A stretch of DNA of 8,058 nt from JBGPFS01 sp041483455 (GTDB lineage Bacteria; Chloroflexota; Limnocylindria; Limnocylindrales; CSP1-4). The DNA is taken from NCBI GenBank assembly GCA_041483455.1, contig JBGPFS010000104.1:1-8058 (forward strand), given 5' to 3'. Shown here piece after piece: positions 1-6,735 of this stretch (positions are counted from its first letter, which is position 1; every line of letters starts with the position of its first letter). Made by a program: the position numbers and the translations under genes. Under the pieces are notes generated by a model that was not told the DNA's origin, did no database searches, and saw nothing but the letters and a program-made list of their open reading frames with translations.

Positions 1-1385
1 AGGCCCAGGCCGACCATCGCGTCGATCGGCGCACCGAGGCTGCTCGTCTCGGGGGTGTGCGGTCGGCCGACCGGCAGCCCGAACACGTCGGCGGCCAGCT
101 GGACCGCGGCCGCGCTGCGCGAGCCGCCGCCCGAGATGCGAAGCTCCGTGATCCGGGTGCCGGTCCGCCGCTCGGTCCGGTCCCGTCCCTCCCGGAGCGC
201 GTAGGCGAGCCCTTCGAGGATCGCCCGGTAGAGGTGGGCCCGGGTATGGACGTCGCCCCAGCCGATGATCGCGCCCTTCGCCTCGGGCCCCGGGATCCGC
301 ACGCCGGGCGACCAGTACGGCTGGAGGGTCAGGCCCATCGAGCCTGCCGGGACTCCGGCCACGAGCTCGTCGAAGAGCGACTCGGGCTCGACCCCGAGCT
401 CGGCGGCGCGGGCCACCTCCGGGCCGCCGAACTGGCGCTTGAACCACTCGACCATCCAGAACCCGCGCTGGATCTGGATCTCGAGGCTGTAGGCGCCCGG
501 GACGGCGGACGGGTAGGGCGGCACGAGCGGGATCGCCTCTACGTAGCGCCGCTGGGTCGTGTTGAGGGTGGCGGTCGTCCCGAAGCTGAGCGCGCCGACA
601 TGCGGCTCGAGGGCTCCGGACCCGAGGACCTCGCAGGCTTTGTCGGCGGCCGCGGCGATGAGCGGGAGGCCGCTCGGCAGGCCCGTGGCCGCGGCGGCCG
701 CGGCGGTCAGCTCGCCGAGGCGGGCGCCGGGTGGGACGAGGTCCGGCAGGCGCTCGGGATCGACCGGCGCCACCCGCCATTTCCAGTCGCCGGGGGCCGC
801 CCAGCGCTGGGCCTTGTAGTCGAACGGCAGGTAGCCGACCTGGCAGCCCACGGAGTCGACGAACCGACCGACCAGCCGATGGGTCAGGAAGCCGGACAGG
901 AAGAGCACCCTGGCGGTCCGGCTCCAGAGGTCGGGCTCGAACCGGGCGAGCCAGTTCACCTCCGCATCCGCCTGGAAGGCCGCCACGGTCTCGCGGACGC
1001 CGAGGGCCCGGAACGCGAGGCCGGTCAGGCCTCCGATCGGCGGCAGGCCCACCGTCCGGCGCTGGTCGAGCCAGACGATCGCCGGGCGAAGCGGATCGCC
1101 GGCGGCATCGACCGAGACCACGGTGGCCCGCTGGGTCGTGAGCGTCGCCGCCGCGATCGAATCCGCGCGCACGCCCGGCTCCGCCAGCACCCGCCGGCAG
1201 GCCTCGCCGAGGGCCCGCCACCAGACCTCGGGATCCTGCTCGGCCCAGCCGGGCTGCGGAGCGACGTACGGCTCGAACGCCACTCGCGCGCTCGCCACGA
1301 TCCCGCCGTGCGGGTCGAAGACGATCGCCCGAAGGCTCTGCGTCCCGCAGTCGATCGCCAGGACGCGGTCCGCGCCGGGGTTCAC
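1..1385 (-). CDS. FGGY-family carbohydrate kinase, C-terminus cut by window edge
   Basis: Reading the minus strand from a GTG at 1383-1385 gives an unbroken 461-residue frame to the left edge. FGGY kinases are usually about 480-530 residues, so perhaps 30-60 are missing. They phosphorylate sugars or polyols with ATP in the cytoplasm. Visible landmarks are the N-terminal phosphate loop DCGTQSLR (12-19), TTQRAT (83-88), VWLDQRR (104-110), a probable catalytic-base Asp in AAADKACE (Asp about 248, where many relatives have DQ or DN), a second phosphate loop SFGTTATLNT shortly after, and the adenosine-binding GGGSRSAAAVQLAAD starting at 419. The GTG overlaps the TGA of the upstream oxidase as GTGA, and DCGT comes at the usual distance from this start. 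The substrate cannot be read from sequence. The paired AGPS-like oxidase recalls the E. coli ygcU/ygcE neighbourhood (FAD oxidoreductase with FGGY kinase), also of unclear substrate. Confidence 0.93.
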   Translation of the reverse strand, partial: MNPGADRVLAIDCGTQSLRAIVFDPHGGIVASARVAFEPYVAPQPGWAEQDPEVWWRALGEACRRVLAEPGVRADSIAAATLTTQRATVVSVDAAGDPLRPAIVWLDQRRTVGLPPIGGLTGLAFRALGVRETVAAFQADAEVNWLARFEPDLWSRTARVLFLSGFLTHRLVGRFVDSVGCQVGYLPFDYKAQRWAAPGDWKWRVAPVDPERLPDLVPPGARLGELTAAAAAATGLPSGLPLIAAAADKACEVLGSGALEPHVGALSFGTTATLNTTQRRYVEAIPLVPPYPSAVPGAYSLEIQIQRGFWMVEWFKRQFGGPEVARAAELGVEPESLFDELVAGVPAGSMGLTLQPYWSPGVRIPGPEAKGAIIGWGDVHTRAHLYRAILEGLAYALREGRDRTERRTGTRITELRISGGGSRSAAAVQLAADVFGLPVGRPHTPETSSLGAPIDAMVGLG

Positions 1386-3049
1386 CGGGCGTCCTCATCG
1401 CCGAGGAGCGGTCCGCGGTCCATCAGCCCGTCCGGGTCGAACCGCGCGACGAGGTCCCGGATCGCCGCCAGGCCCAGGCTGCCCTTCTCGGCCTCCAGGT
1501 AGGGGGCGTGGTCGCGCCCCACCCCGTGCTGGTGGCTGATCGTGCCGCCCGCAGCGACGATCTCCCGGCTGGCGGCCGACTTCAGGGCCGCCCAGCGGGC
1601 GAAGGTCTCGTGGGGATCGGGCCCCAGCCGGAAGACGCCGGTCGTGTAGATGCTGGTGCCCGACGGGTAGACGTGGCTCAGGTGGGTGAACGCGTGGACC
1701 CGTTCGTCGCGACTCTCCGGACGGTCCTGCAGCCCGTGCCGAAGGGTCCGCCCGATCGCCGCCGCCAGCTCGGGCGCCCGGGTCCAGTCGATCGCCGTCT
1801 CGAGCGTGTCGACGGCATAGCCGGCCTCCCAGAGCGCATTACGCAGGTAGGGCGCCCGGAACCGGCTCGCCCACCACGCGCGTCCGAGCGCCGTCGGGCC
1901 CCACACGGCCCGTCTGCGCCGGAGGATCCCGACCGCGTCGGCCACCGCTCCCGCGACCCGCGCTTCGCTCCCGGTGAGGCCGATGAGCAGGAGACAGCGA
2001 TCCGGCCCGAGCCCGCGGAGGCGGAGATAGCGGGCGAGCCAGCTCACCGACCGATCGCGACCCGAGAGGGCGAGGGTCGTCCGGGTCTCGAGCGGCGTCG
2101 AGAGACGGATCAGCGCGAGCGGGATCCGGGCGTCGCCGAGCTCGCGGACCGCCTCGACTCCGGCCTCCCAGTCGGGCAGGAAGGCCGCCTTGAGCACCTC
2201 GACCGGGGGAAGCGGGCTCGTTCGGACCGTGGCCTCGGTCAGGATCCCGAGCCGGCCCTCCGAACCGAGCACGACCTGGCGGAGGTCCGGCCCGGCGGCC
2301 GACGCGGGGTGGGTCGGCAGCTCGAGCGTGCCGGCGGGCGCCTCGAGTCGGCCGCCCGCGAAGAGGGCCTCGATCCGGCCGAAGCCGAGCGAGCGCTGGC
2401 CCGACGAGCGCGTGACCACCCAGCCGCCGAGGGTCGAGAGCTCCCACGACTGGGGCTCGTGGCCGAGCATCCGGCCCCGCTCCCGGAGGGCGGCCTCGAG
2501 CGCCGGGCCGCGGATCCCGGCGCCGAAGGTCGCGAGACCGGAGCGCTCGTCAGCGCGGCGCAGGTCGGCGAGCCGCTCGAGGTCCAGGATGAGGACCGAC
2601 CGGTGATCGGCGTCACCGGCGGCTCCCGGGACACCGAGCGCCGACGGGCCGAGCCCGCCGACCACGCTCGTTCCGCCGCCGTACGGCACCAGCCGCGCCC
2701 CGACCTGCCGGGCGGCCTCGAACAGGCGCCTCACCTCCACGTCCGTGGCCGGCCGGGCGACCCCATCCGGGACTCGCCCGACGAGCCCGCTCCGGAGGGC
2801 GATCCAGTCCGGCAGGCTCTGGCCACGGGCATGCCGCAGGCGGTCCTCCGGGTCGAGCGAGACGACCGGATCGGAGCCGAGGGGCGTGCCGGCGAGGCGG
2901 GAGACTGGCATGGCTGCGAGCACGTCGCCCAGCGACGCGTCGCGCGGCGGGATGCCTGGGCCCACCAGGCGCTCGAGCAGAGCCAGCGCCCCGGCCGGGA
3001 TCGCCGCCTCGACCGTCTCGTCGCCCCAGCCGTTCCAGCGCGTCCTCAC
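1382..3049 (-). CDS. FAD-binding oxidase, alkyldihydroxyacetonephosphate synthase (AGPS)-like
   Basis: A 555-residue protein of the vanillyl-alcohol-oxidase flavoenzyme fold. The N-terminal RWNGWGDE (4-11) matches the KWNGWG motif of AGPS proteins. The FAD-binding PCMH domain follows, with VPYGGGTSVVGGL (121-133), GHEPQSWELSTLGGWVVTRSSG (196-217) and LGSEGRLGILTEATV (261-275), all close to AGPS. The C-terminal substrate half has SHVYPSGTSIY (458-468), SHQHGVGRDH (505-514) and the end motif FDPDGLMDRGPLL. AGPS exchanges the acyl chain of acyl-DHAP for a fatty alcohol in ether-lipid synthesis, but many bacterial relatives are oxidases of unknown hydroxy-acid or polyol substrates. The usual HHHGVG triad reads HQHGVG here. 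The GTG start at 3049 has no clear Shine-Dalgarno. A three-codon ATG-GCG-CGG-TGA mini-frame from 3057 ends on this GTG, which may mean coupling. The gene is co-directional with the kinase (4-base overlap) and lies 55 bp after the helicase. Family assignment is firm; ether-lipid function is not. Confidence 0.92.
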   Translation of the reverse strand: MRTRWNGWGDETVEAAIPAGALALLERLVGPGIPPRDASLGDVLAAMPVSRLAGTPLGSDPVVSLDPEDRLRHARGQSLPDWIALRSGLVGRVPDGVARPATDVEVRRLFEAARQVGARLVPYGGGTSVVGGLGPSALGVPGAAGDADHRSVLILDLERLADLRRADERSGLATFGAGIRGPALEAALRERGRMLGHEPQSWELSTLGGWVVTRSSGQRSLGFGRIEALFAGGRLEAPAGTLELPTHPASAAGPDLRQVVLGSEGRLGILTEATVRTSPLPPVEVLKAAFLPDWEAGVEAVRELGDARIPLALIRLSTPLETRTTLALSGRDRSVSWLARYLRLRGLGPDRCLLLIGLTGSEARVAGAVADAVGILRRRRAVWGPTALGRAWWASRFRAPYLRNALWEAGYAVDTLETAIDWTRAPELAAAIGRTLRHGLQDRPESRDERVHAFTHLSHVYPSGTSIYTTGVFRLGPDPHETFARWAALKSAASREIVAAGGTISHQHGVGRDHAPYLEAEKGSLGLAAIRDLVARFDPDGLMDRGPLLGDEDAR

Positions 3050-3086
3050 CGCGCCATCGTAGGCCGCCCGCGATGGGGGGCGTCGG

Positions 3087-3119
3087 CCCCGACCTAGCCC
3101 CGACCTAGCCCCGACCTAG
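3087..3119. repeat. Three perfect tandem copies of an 11-bp unit across the helicase stop codon
   Basis: The plus-strand unit CCCCGACCTAG occurs at 3087-3097, 3098-3108 and 3109-3119 without a mismatch. On the minus strand it is CTAGGTCGGGG. The helicase reads the first copy it meets as Leu-Gly-Arg-Gly and stops at the TAG (3105-3107) in the second. Because 11 is not a multiple of 3, each copy presents CTAG in a new frame. The repeat occupies half of the short gap before the oxidase gene. A small GC hairpin (GGGGC-GTCG-GCCCC, 3077-3090) adjoins it. It has no T-run, so a terminator is possible but unproven. The function of the repeat is unknown. Confidence 0.9.
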
Positions 3120-4655
3120 CCGCCGGTCGGACGGCCGACCGACCGGCGCTTGCCTGGCCGCACCCTCGGGTCGGTGGCCCGGGCCGCCTCGTCCGGGCTC
3201 CCCCGCGCCGGGACCTCCCCGTCCGGGCTCGCGTCGAGCGGCGCCGCTCAGGCGCTCACCGGGCAGGGCGTCGTGCTGCCGCCCCGGCCAGGCACGGCCG
3301 AAGGATTGCCCCTCGACCGGACGGCGCGGGTCGACCGGGCGGCGAACCTCGTTGGACCGAGCCGCCGCCGCGACACCCGGTCGGCGAGCCGGCGCCCAGC
3401 CTGCCCCGCCCGGGGTCCGGCCGACCCGACCCGGCGCTACGACCCGCCCGCCCCCGCGCAGCAGGATCGGCTGGGCACGGATCGAGCGATCCGGCTCGAA
3501 TCCCGGCACGACCTCGGCGGCGATCCGGTGGCGGAGCACCGTCTCGATGTCGCCGAGGAGTCGCGCTTCATCGACACAGACCAGGGAGACGGCCTCACCC
3601 ACGATCCCCGCCCGGCCGGTCCGGCCGATCCGGTGGACGTAGTCCTGGGCGACCATCGGCAGCTCGAAGTTGACGACGTGCGGGAGCGATTCGATGTCGA
3701 GCCCACGGGCGGCGATGTCGGTCGCGACGAGCACGGTGACCCGACCGGCCTTGAAGTCGGCGAGCGCCCGGGTCCGCTGGCCCTGGCTCTTGTTGCCGTG
3801 GATCGCCGCCGCGTTGTGACCGTCGCGGACGAGCTGCTCGGCCAGTCGGTTCGCGCCGTGCTTCGTTCGGGTGAAGACGAGCGACTGGTCGAGCCGCCCC
3901 GAGCTGAGCAGATGGCTGAGCAGCTCGCGCTTCCGCTCGCGATCGACCGGATGGACGACCTGGCGCACCAGCTCGGCGGCCTGGTTGCGGGGCGCCACCT
4001 CGACCGTCGCGGGCCGATCGAGGAACCCATCGGCGAGCTCCCGGATCTCATCCGAGAAGGTCGCCGAGAAGAGCAGGTTCTGGCGGCGGGCAGGGAGCAG
4101 GGCGAGGATCCGGCGGATATCGCGGATGAAGCCCATGTCGAGCATCCGGTCGGCCTCGTCGAGGACCAGGACCTCGACCCGACCGAGGTCGATGGTGCGC
4201 TGGCCGACGTGATCGAGCAGTCGGCCCGGTGTCGCCACGACGATCTCGGGGCCCGCCCGGAGGGCCCTGACCTGGGGATCGAAGCCGACCCCGCCGAAGA
4301 TCGCGACGGACCGGATCGGGCGTACGGCGCCGTAGGTCCGGACGGCTTCCTCGACCTGGATCGCGAGTTCGCGGGTCGGGGCCAGCACGAGGACGCGGAT
4401 CGGCCGCGCCGTCGCCGCCCGCCGATCGCGCGGATCGATCGCGGGGCCGGCCGGCCGGGTGGCGTGGAGTCGCTGGAGGATCGGCAGGACGAAGGCCGCC
4501 GTCTTGCCGGTGCCGGTCTGGGCGCCGGCCAGCACGTCGCGCCCGGCGAGGACGAGCGGGATCGCGGCGGCCTGGACGGGGGTGGGCTCGGTGTAGCCCT
4601 GGTCCGCGACCGCGCGGAGGAGATCGGGCGCCAGCCCGAGATGTTCGAAGGTCAC
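3105..4655 (-). CDS. rhlE: DEAD-box ATP-dependent RNA helicase, RhlE type
   Basis: A 516-residue superfamily 2 RNA helicase that would unwind RNA duplexes using ATP, in ribosome assembly or RNA turnover. Motifs in order are: Q motif YTEPTPVQ (21-28), motif I AQTGTGKT (45-52), Ia PTRELA (93-98), Ib TPGR (142-145), II DEAD (166-169), III SAT (197-199), IV LVFTRT (259-264), V ATDIAARGLD (311-320) and VI HRIGRTGR (341-348). The opening TFEHLGLAPDLLRAVADQGY and the spacing are RhlE-like. After about residue 395 comes a low-complexity Gly/Arg/Pro-rich basic tail, including two copies of a ten-residue stretch starting EPGRGGPG (476-495), likely for non-specific RNA binding. A longer frame from 4838 exists, but the GTG at 4655 is preferred: it has AGGAG nine bases upstream and gives the family N-terminus directly. 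It is first in a leftward run. Co-regulation with the oxidase and kinase is uncertain. Confidence 0.96.
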   Translation of the reverse strand: MTFEHLGLAPDLLRAVADQGYTEPTPVQAAAIPLVLAGRDVLAGAQTGTGKTAAFVLPILQRLHATRPAGPAIDPRDRRAATARPIRVLVLAPTRELAIQVEEAVRTYGAVRPIRSVAIFGGVGFDPQVRALRAGPEIVVATPGRLLDHVGQRTIDLGRVEVLVLDEADRMLDMGFIRDIRRILALLPARRQNLLFSATFSDEIRELADGFLDRPATVEVAPRNQAAELVRQVVHPVDRERKRELLSHLLSSGRLDQSLVFTRTKHGANRLAEQLVRDGHNAAAIHGNKSQGQRTRALADFKAGRVTVLVATDIAARGLDIESLPHVVNFELPMVAQDYVHRIGRTGRAGIVGEAVSLVCVDEARLLGDIETVLRHRIAAEVVPGFEPDRSIRAQPILLRGGGRVVAPGRVGRTPGGAGWAPARRPGVAAAARSNEVRRPVDPRRPVEGQSFGRAWPGRQHDALPGERLSGAARREPGRGGPGAGEPGRGGPGHRPEGAARQAPVGRPSDRRLGRG

Positions 4656-4664
4656 GTTGAGACG

Positions 4665-4669
4665 CTCCT
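4665..4669 (-). promoter_or_regulatory. Shine-Dalgarno site deciding the helicase GTG start
   Basis: AGGAG on the minus strand, with nine bases between it and the GTG at 4653-4655. It supports the 516-residue helicase over the 577-residue reading from 4838, whose first 61 residues resemble no helicase N-terminus. Confidence 0.75.
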
Positions 4670-4782
4670 GACGGTGGCCCTCCCGCGGTGCGCGGGCGCC
4701 GGTCAGGGCGTGGGATGGATCGCGATCGAGCGGCCTGGGACCGGGGAGCCGACCGGGGGCACCCATCGAGAACGAGGCCCGG

Positions 4783-4812
4783 AGCATACCGTACCTTCGC
4801 CTCGATTGACAG
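4783..4812 (-). promoter_or_regulatory. Candidate promoter for the helicase, with an overlapping plus-strand -35-like TTGACA
   Basis: On the minus strand, CTGTCA (4807-4812, four of six matches to TTGACA) lies 18 bases before TATGCT (4783-4788, four of six matches to TATAAT). On the plus strand a perfect TTGACA (4806-4811) overlaps it, but 17 bases further on there is only CATCCT (4829-4834), a weak -10. A back-to-back promoter pair would suit the divergent genes. The sigma-70 consensus may not apply in this organism, so this is tentative. Confidence 0.35.
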
Positions 4813-4973
4813 GCGGCCGGTCGTCCCCCATCCTTCACCCATCAACGACCGTGCGGCGCCGCCGGTTAAGAGCGACTCATCTCGTTGCTCCCGCGACGCG
4901 CCAGCACCGAACCCGGACCGCTCCGGACCCACCCTACCCGGGTCTCGTCGGAGCGGCCAGAAAGATCAGGACC

Positions 4974-5168
4974 ATGCTCTCACGTTCCATGACCACGACC
5001 GCCCTGCCCCAGCGGCAGATGGCGAGTCGCCGGCTGCGCCGGCGCTCCAGTGCGGCCAATGCTTACCTCTTCTGCTCGACGAACGGCTGTCCAAGCTTCC
5101 TCGAGCTCGACCCGGCGACGGGTCTCGCCACCTGCCCGATCTGCGGGCTGGTCCGCCGGGTGAGCTGA
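4974..5168 (+). CDS. Small putative zinc-ribbon protein, 64 residues
   Basis: An ATG at 4974 gives 64 residues ending at TGA 5166-5168. A basic N-terminal part with SRRLRRRSS (18-26) is followed by a compact ribbon: YLFCSTNGCPSF with Cys34 and Cys39 (C-x4-C), then TCPICGLV with Cys54 and Cys57 (C-x2-C), 14 residues apart. This arrangement suits one structural zinc ion. Codons end mostly in G or C, as in neighbouring genes, and the other frames across these bases show no motif. AGGA lies only two bases before this ATG, so the start is uncertain; an ATG at 4989 would give 59 residues. I do not recognise a named family. The basic arm plus ribbon could bind nucleic acid or a protein partner, but that is inference. 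It may share transcription with the aminotransferase 84 bp downstream. Confidence 0.6.
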   Translation: MLSRSMTTTALPQRQMASRRLRRRSSAANAYLFCSTNGCPSFLELDPATGLATCPICGLVRRVS

Positions 5169-5211
5169 GCCGGCACGGATCACATCGGGCGGGCATCATC
5201 TAGGCCGTCAG

Positions 5212-5226
5212 GGCGGCCAGGCCGCC
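5212..5226. repeat. 15-bp GC palindrome just upstream of the aminotransferase
   Basis: GGCGGCC-A-GGCCGCC is a perfect odd palindrome centred on 5219. It ends 12 bases before the GGAGGG ribosome-binding site. As RNA it could form a five-pair stem with a five-base loop. It could be an operator or a weak terminator after the small gene, but such palindromes arise by chance in GC-rich spacers. Confidence 0.3.
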
Positions 5227-5237
5227 ATCGCCAGCCC

Positions 5238-5243
5238 GGAGGG
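5238..5243 (+). promoter_or_regulatory. Shine-Dalgarno site deciding the aminotransferase start
   Basis: GGAGGG touches the ATG at 5244 directly, which is too close for normal initiation, but lies nine bases before the in-frame GTG at 5253. The GTG is therefore the more likely start. Confidence 0.65.
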
Positions 5244-5252
5244 ATGCCCCGA

Positions 5253-6620
5253 GTGACCGTCGCCCGCCAGCTCGACCGCACCCGTCTCCACGCCCTCCTC
5301 GATCGCGAGATCGAGGCGTTCCGAGCGGGCCACCCGCGCTCGCTCGCGCTCTTCGCACGGGCCCAGGATTCGCTCCTCGCCGGCGTCCCGATGAACTGGA
5401 TGGTCAAGTGGGCGGGTGGATCCCCGATCTTCGTCGAGTCCGCCAGCGGCGCCCGGTTCACCGACGTCGACGGCCACGAGTACATCGACTTCTGCCTGGG
5501 CGACACTGGGGCGATGGCCGGCCACGGCCCGACCGCGACGATCGCCGCGGTCGAGGCCCAGCTCCGGCGCGGCATCACCACCATGCTGCCGACCGAGGAC
5601 GCCATCTGGGTGGGCGAGGAGCTCCAGCGCCGGTTCGGCCTGAAGTACTGGCAGTTCACCCTCACCGCCACCGACGCGAACCGGTTCGCGATCCGGCTCG
5701 CCCGGCTGATCACCGGTCGCCCGAAGATCGCCGTCCACGAGCACTGCTACCACGGCTCGGTCGACGAGACCTTCGCCTGGCTCGACGACGATGGATCCGT
5801 CGTCGCCCGCCGCGGGAACATCGGCCCGCCGGTCTCGCCGGCCCTCACCACCCGGGTCGTCCCGTTCAACGATCTCGAGGCGCTCGACCGGGCGCTCGCT
5901 CACCGCGATGTCGCCGTCCTGCTCATCGAGCCGGCGCTCACGAACGTGGGGATCGTCCTGCCCGAGCCCGGCTACCTCGAGGGGGTCCGCGAGCTCACCC
6001 GCCGACACGGGACCCTCCTGATCATCGACGAGACCCACACGATCTGCGCCGGCCCGGGGGGCTATACGAAGGCCCACGGCCTCGACCCGGACATCCTGGT
6101 CATCGGCAAGACCATCGGGGGCGGGATCCCCGTCGGAACCTACGGCTTCACGGAGGCGGTCGCGGAGCGGATCAACGCGCTCATCGCGATCGAGGATTCC
6201 GATGTCGGCGGGATCGGCGGGACGCTCGCCGGCAACGCGCTCTCGATGGCCGCCGTCCGGGCGACCCTCGGTGAGGTGATGACCGAGGCGGCCTTCGAGC
6301 GGATGATCCCGCTCGCGGAGCGCTGGGCGGCCGGCGTCGACGGCGTGATCCGCGACCGCGGGATCCCCTGGCACGTGACCCGGCTCGGCTGCCGGGCCGA
6401 GTACCACTTCATGCCCGATCCACCGCATGACGGGGCCGCCCAGTGGGCCGCCTCGGACGCCGAGCTCGAGCGGTTCCTCCACCTCTACGCGATGAACCGC
6501 GGGATCCTGATGACCCCGTTCCACAACATGGCCTTGATGAGCCCGGTCACGACCGAGGCGGACGTCGACCGCCACACGGAGGTCTTCGGCCAGGCGGTCG
6601 ACGAGCTGTTCGAGCCCTGA
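5253..6620 (+). CDS. Class III PLP-dependent aminotransferase, glutamate-1-semialdehyde aminomutase-like
   Basis: From GTG 5253 the protein has 455 residues (458 from the ATG at 5244, which abuts the Shine-Dalgarno). It is a cytoplasmic fold-type I PLP enzyme. An N-terminal arm leads into GARFTDVDGHEYIDFCLGD (66-84), then the cofactor loop region TATDANRFAIRLAR (138-151), HEHCYHG (162-168), IIDETHT with the pyridine-binding Asp259, VIGKTIGGGIPVGTYG with the Schiff-base Lys286, and GIGGTLAGNALSMAA, whose Thr324 probably contacts the phosphate. These parallel glutamate-1-semialdehyde 2,1-aminomutase. However, the loop reads ATDAN where that enzyme has a GTEA-like motif, and DETHT replaces DEV. 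A role in haem synthesis is therefore doubtful. More likely it is an aminotransferase of unknown amino-acid or amine substrate. A RidA-family gene follows after 115 bp on the same strand. Confidence 0.93.
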   Translation: MTVARQLDRTRLHALLDREIEAFRAGHPRSLALFARAQDSLLAGVPMNWMVKWAGGSPIFVESASGARFTDVDGHEYIDFCLGDTGAMAGHGPTATIAAVEAQLRRGITTMLPTEDAIWVGEELQRRFGLKYWQFTLTATDANRFAIRLARLITGRPKIAVHEHCYHGSVDETFAWLDDDGSVVARRGNIGPPVSPALTTRVVPFNDLEALDRALAHRDVAVLLIEPALTNVGIVLPEPGYLEGVRELTRRHGTLLIIDETHTICAGPGGYTKAHGLDPDILVIGKTIGGGIPVGTYGFTEAVAERINALIAIEDSDVGGIGGTLAGNALSMAAVRATLGEVMTEAAFERMIPLAERWAAGVDGVIRDRGIPWHVTRLGCRAEYHFMPDPPHDGAAQWAASDAELERFLHLYAMNRGILMTPFHNMALMSPVTTEADVDRHTEVFGQAVDELFEP

Positions 6621-6642
6621 CGCGGCGTGTGCGGCTGGCGGC

Positions 6643-6655
6643 GTCGACCGTCGAC
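6643..6655. repeat. GTCGAC direct pair forming an odd palindrome in the spacer after the aminotransferase
   Basis: GTCGAC-C-GTCGAC lies 22 bases past the aminotransferase stop. A further GTCAC (6658-6662) and GTGAC (6671-6675) pair lies just downstream with an eight-base gap. No T-run follows. It could be a weak terminator or processing signal between the aminotransferase and RidA genes, or chance in GC-rich DNA. Confidence 0.25.
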
Positions 6656-6723
6656 CCGTCACACTCGCCGGTGACCCGACCGGCCGGATGACCCGGCCGC
6701 CTGAGCGACCGACCCGCCCCGAC

Positions 6724-6733
6724 GGAGGAGGAG
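6724..6733 (+). promoter_or_regulatory. Strong Shine-Dalgarno site of the RidA-family gene
   Basis: GGAGGAGGAG lies directly before GTC-ATG. Anti-Shine-Dalgarno pairing to GGAGG leaves a usable spacer to the ATG at 6736. It decides this start over an in-frame ATG at 6688 whose extra 16 residues are not RidA-like. Confidence 0.85.
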
Positions 6734-6735
6734 TC

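Larger units (their letters stand above)
4656..4973. other. 318-bp divergent intergenic spacer
   Basis: This stretch separates the leftward helicase start from the rightward small-protein start. I see no gene of its own in it: the frames crossing it are extensions of flanking genes or long GC-rich shadow frames without recognisable motifs. It contains the least GC-rich patch nearby (about 4783-4812), with promoter-like hexamers on both strands, and the helicase ribosome-binding site near its left end. If transcription starts near 4775, the helicase mRNA would carry a leader of about 120 bases. No riboswitch or leader-peptide signature was recognised. Confidence 0.6.

Noticed and set aside
57..1502. 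Long plus-strand frame of 481 codons opposite the kinase
   Set aside because: Arg/Gly/Pro/Asp-rich translation with no motif. The minus strand here encodes a clear FGGY kinase, so this is a GC-rich antisense shadow.
3077..3090. GGGGC-GTCG-GCCCC hairpin as a terminator after the helicase
   Set aside because: Only five pairs, and no T-run in either direction. Such hairpins are common by chance at this GC content, so it is not listed as a terminator.
1508..3097. Plus-strand frame of 529 codons opposite the oxidase
   Set aside because: Composition is typical of the complement of a GC-rich gene, with no recognisable domain; the minus-strand oxidase explains the region.
4656..4838. 61-residue N-terminal extension of the helicase
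   Set aside because: Not helicase-like, and it overlaps the promoter-like region. GTG 4655 with AGGAG nine bases upstream gives the family start.
3150..5168. Plus-strand frame of 672 codons across the helicase
   Set aside because: Antisense to all helicase motifs and low complexity. Only its last 64 codons (from 4974) look like a real small gene, and these are annotated separately.
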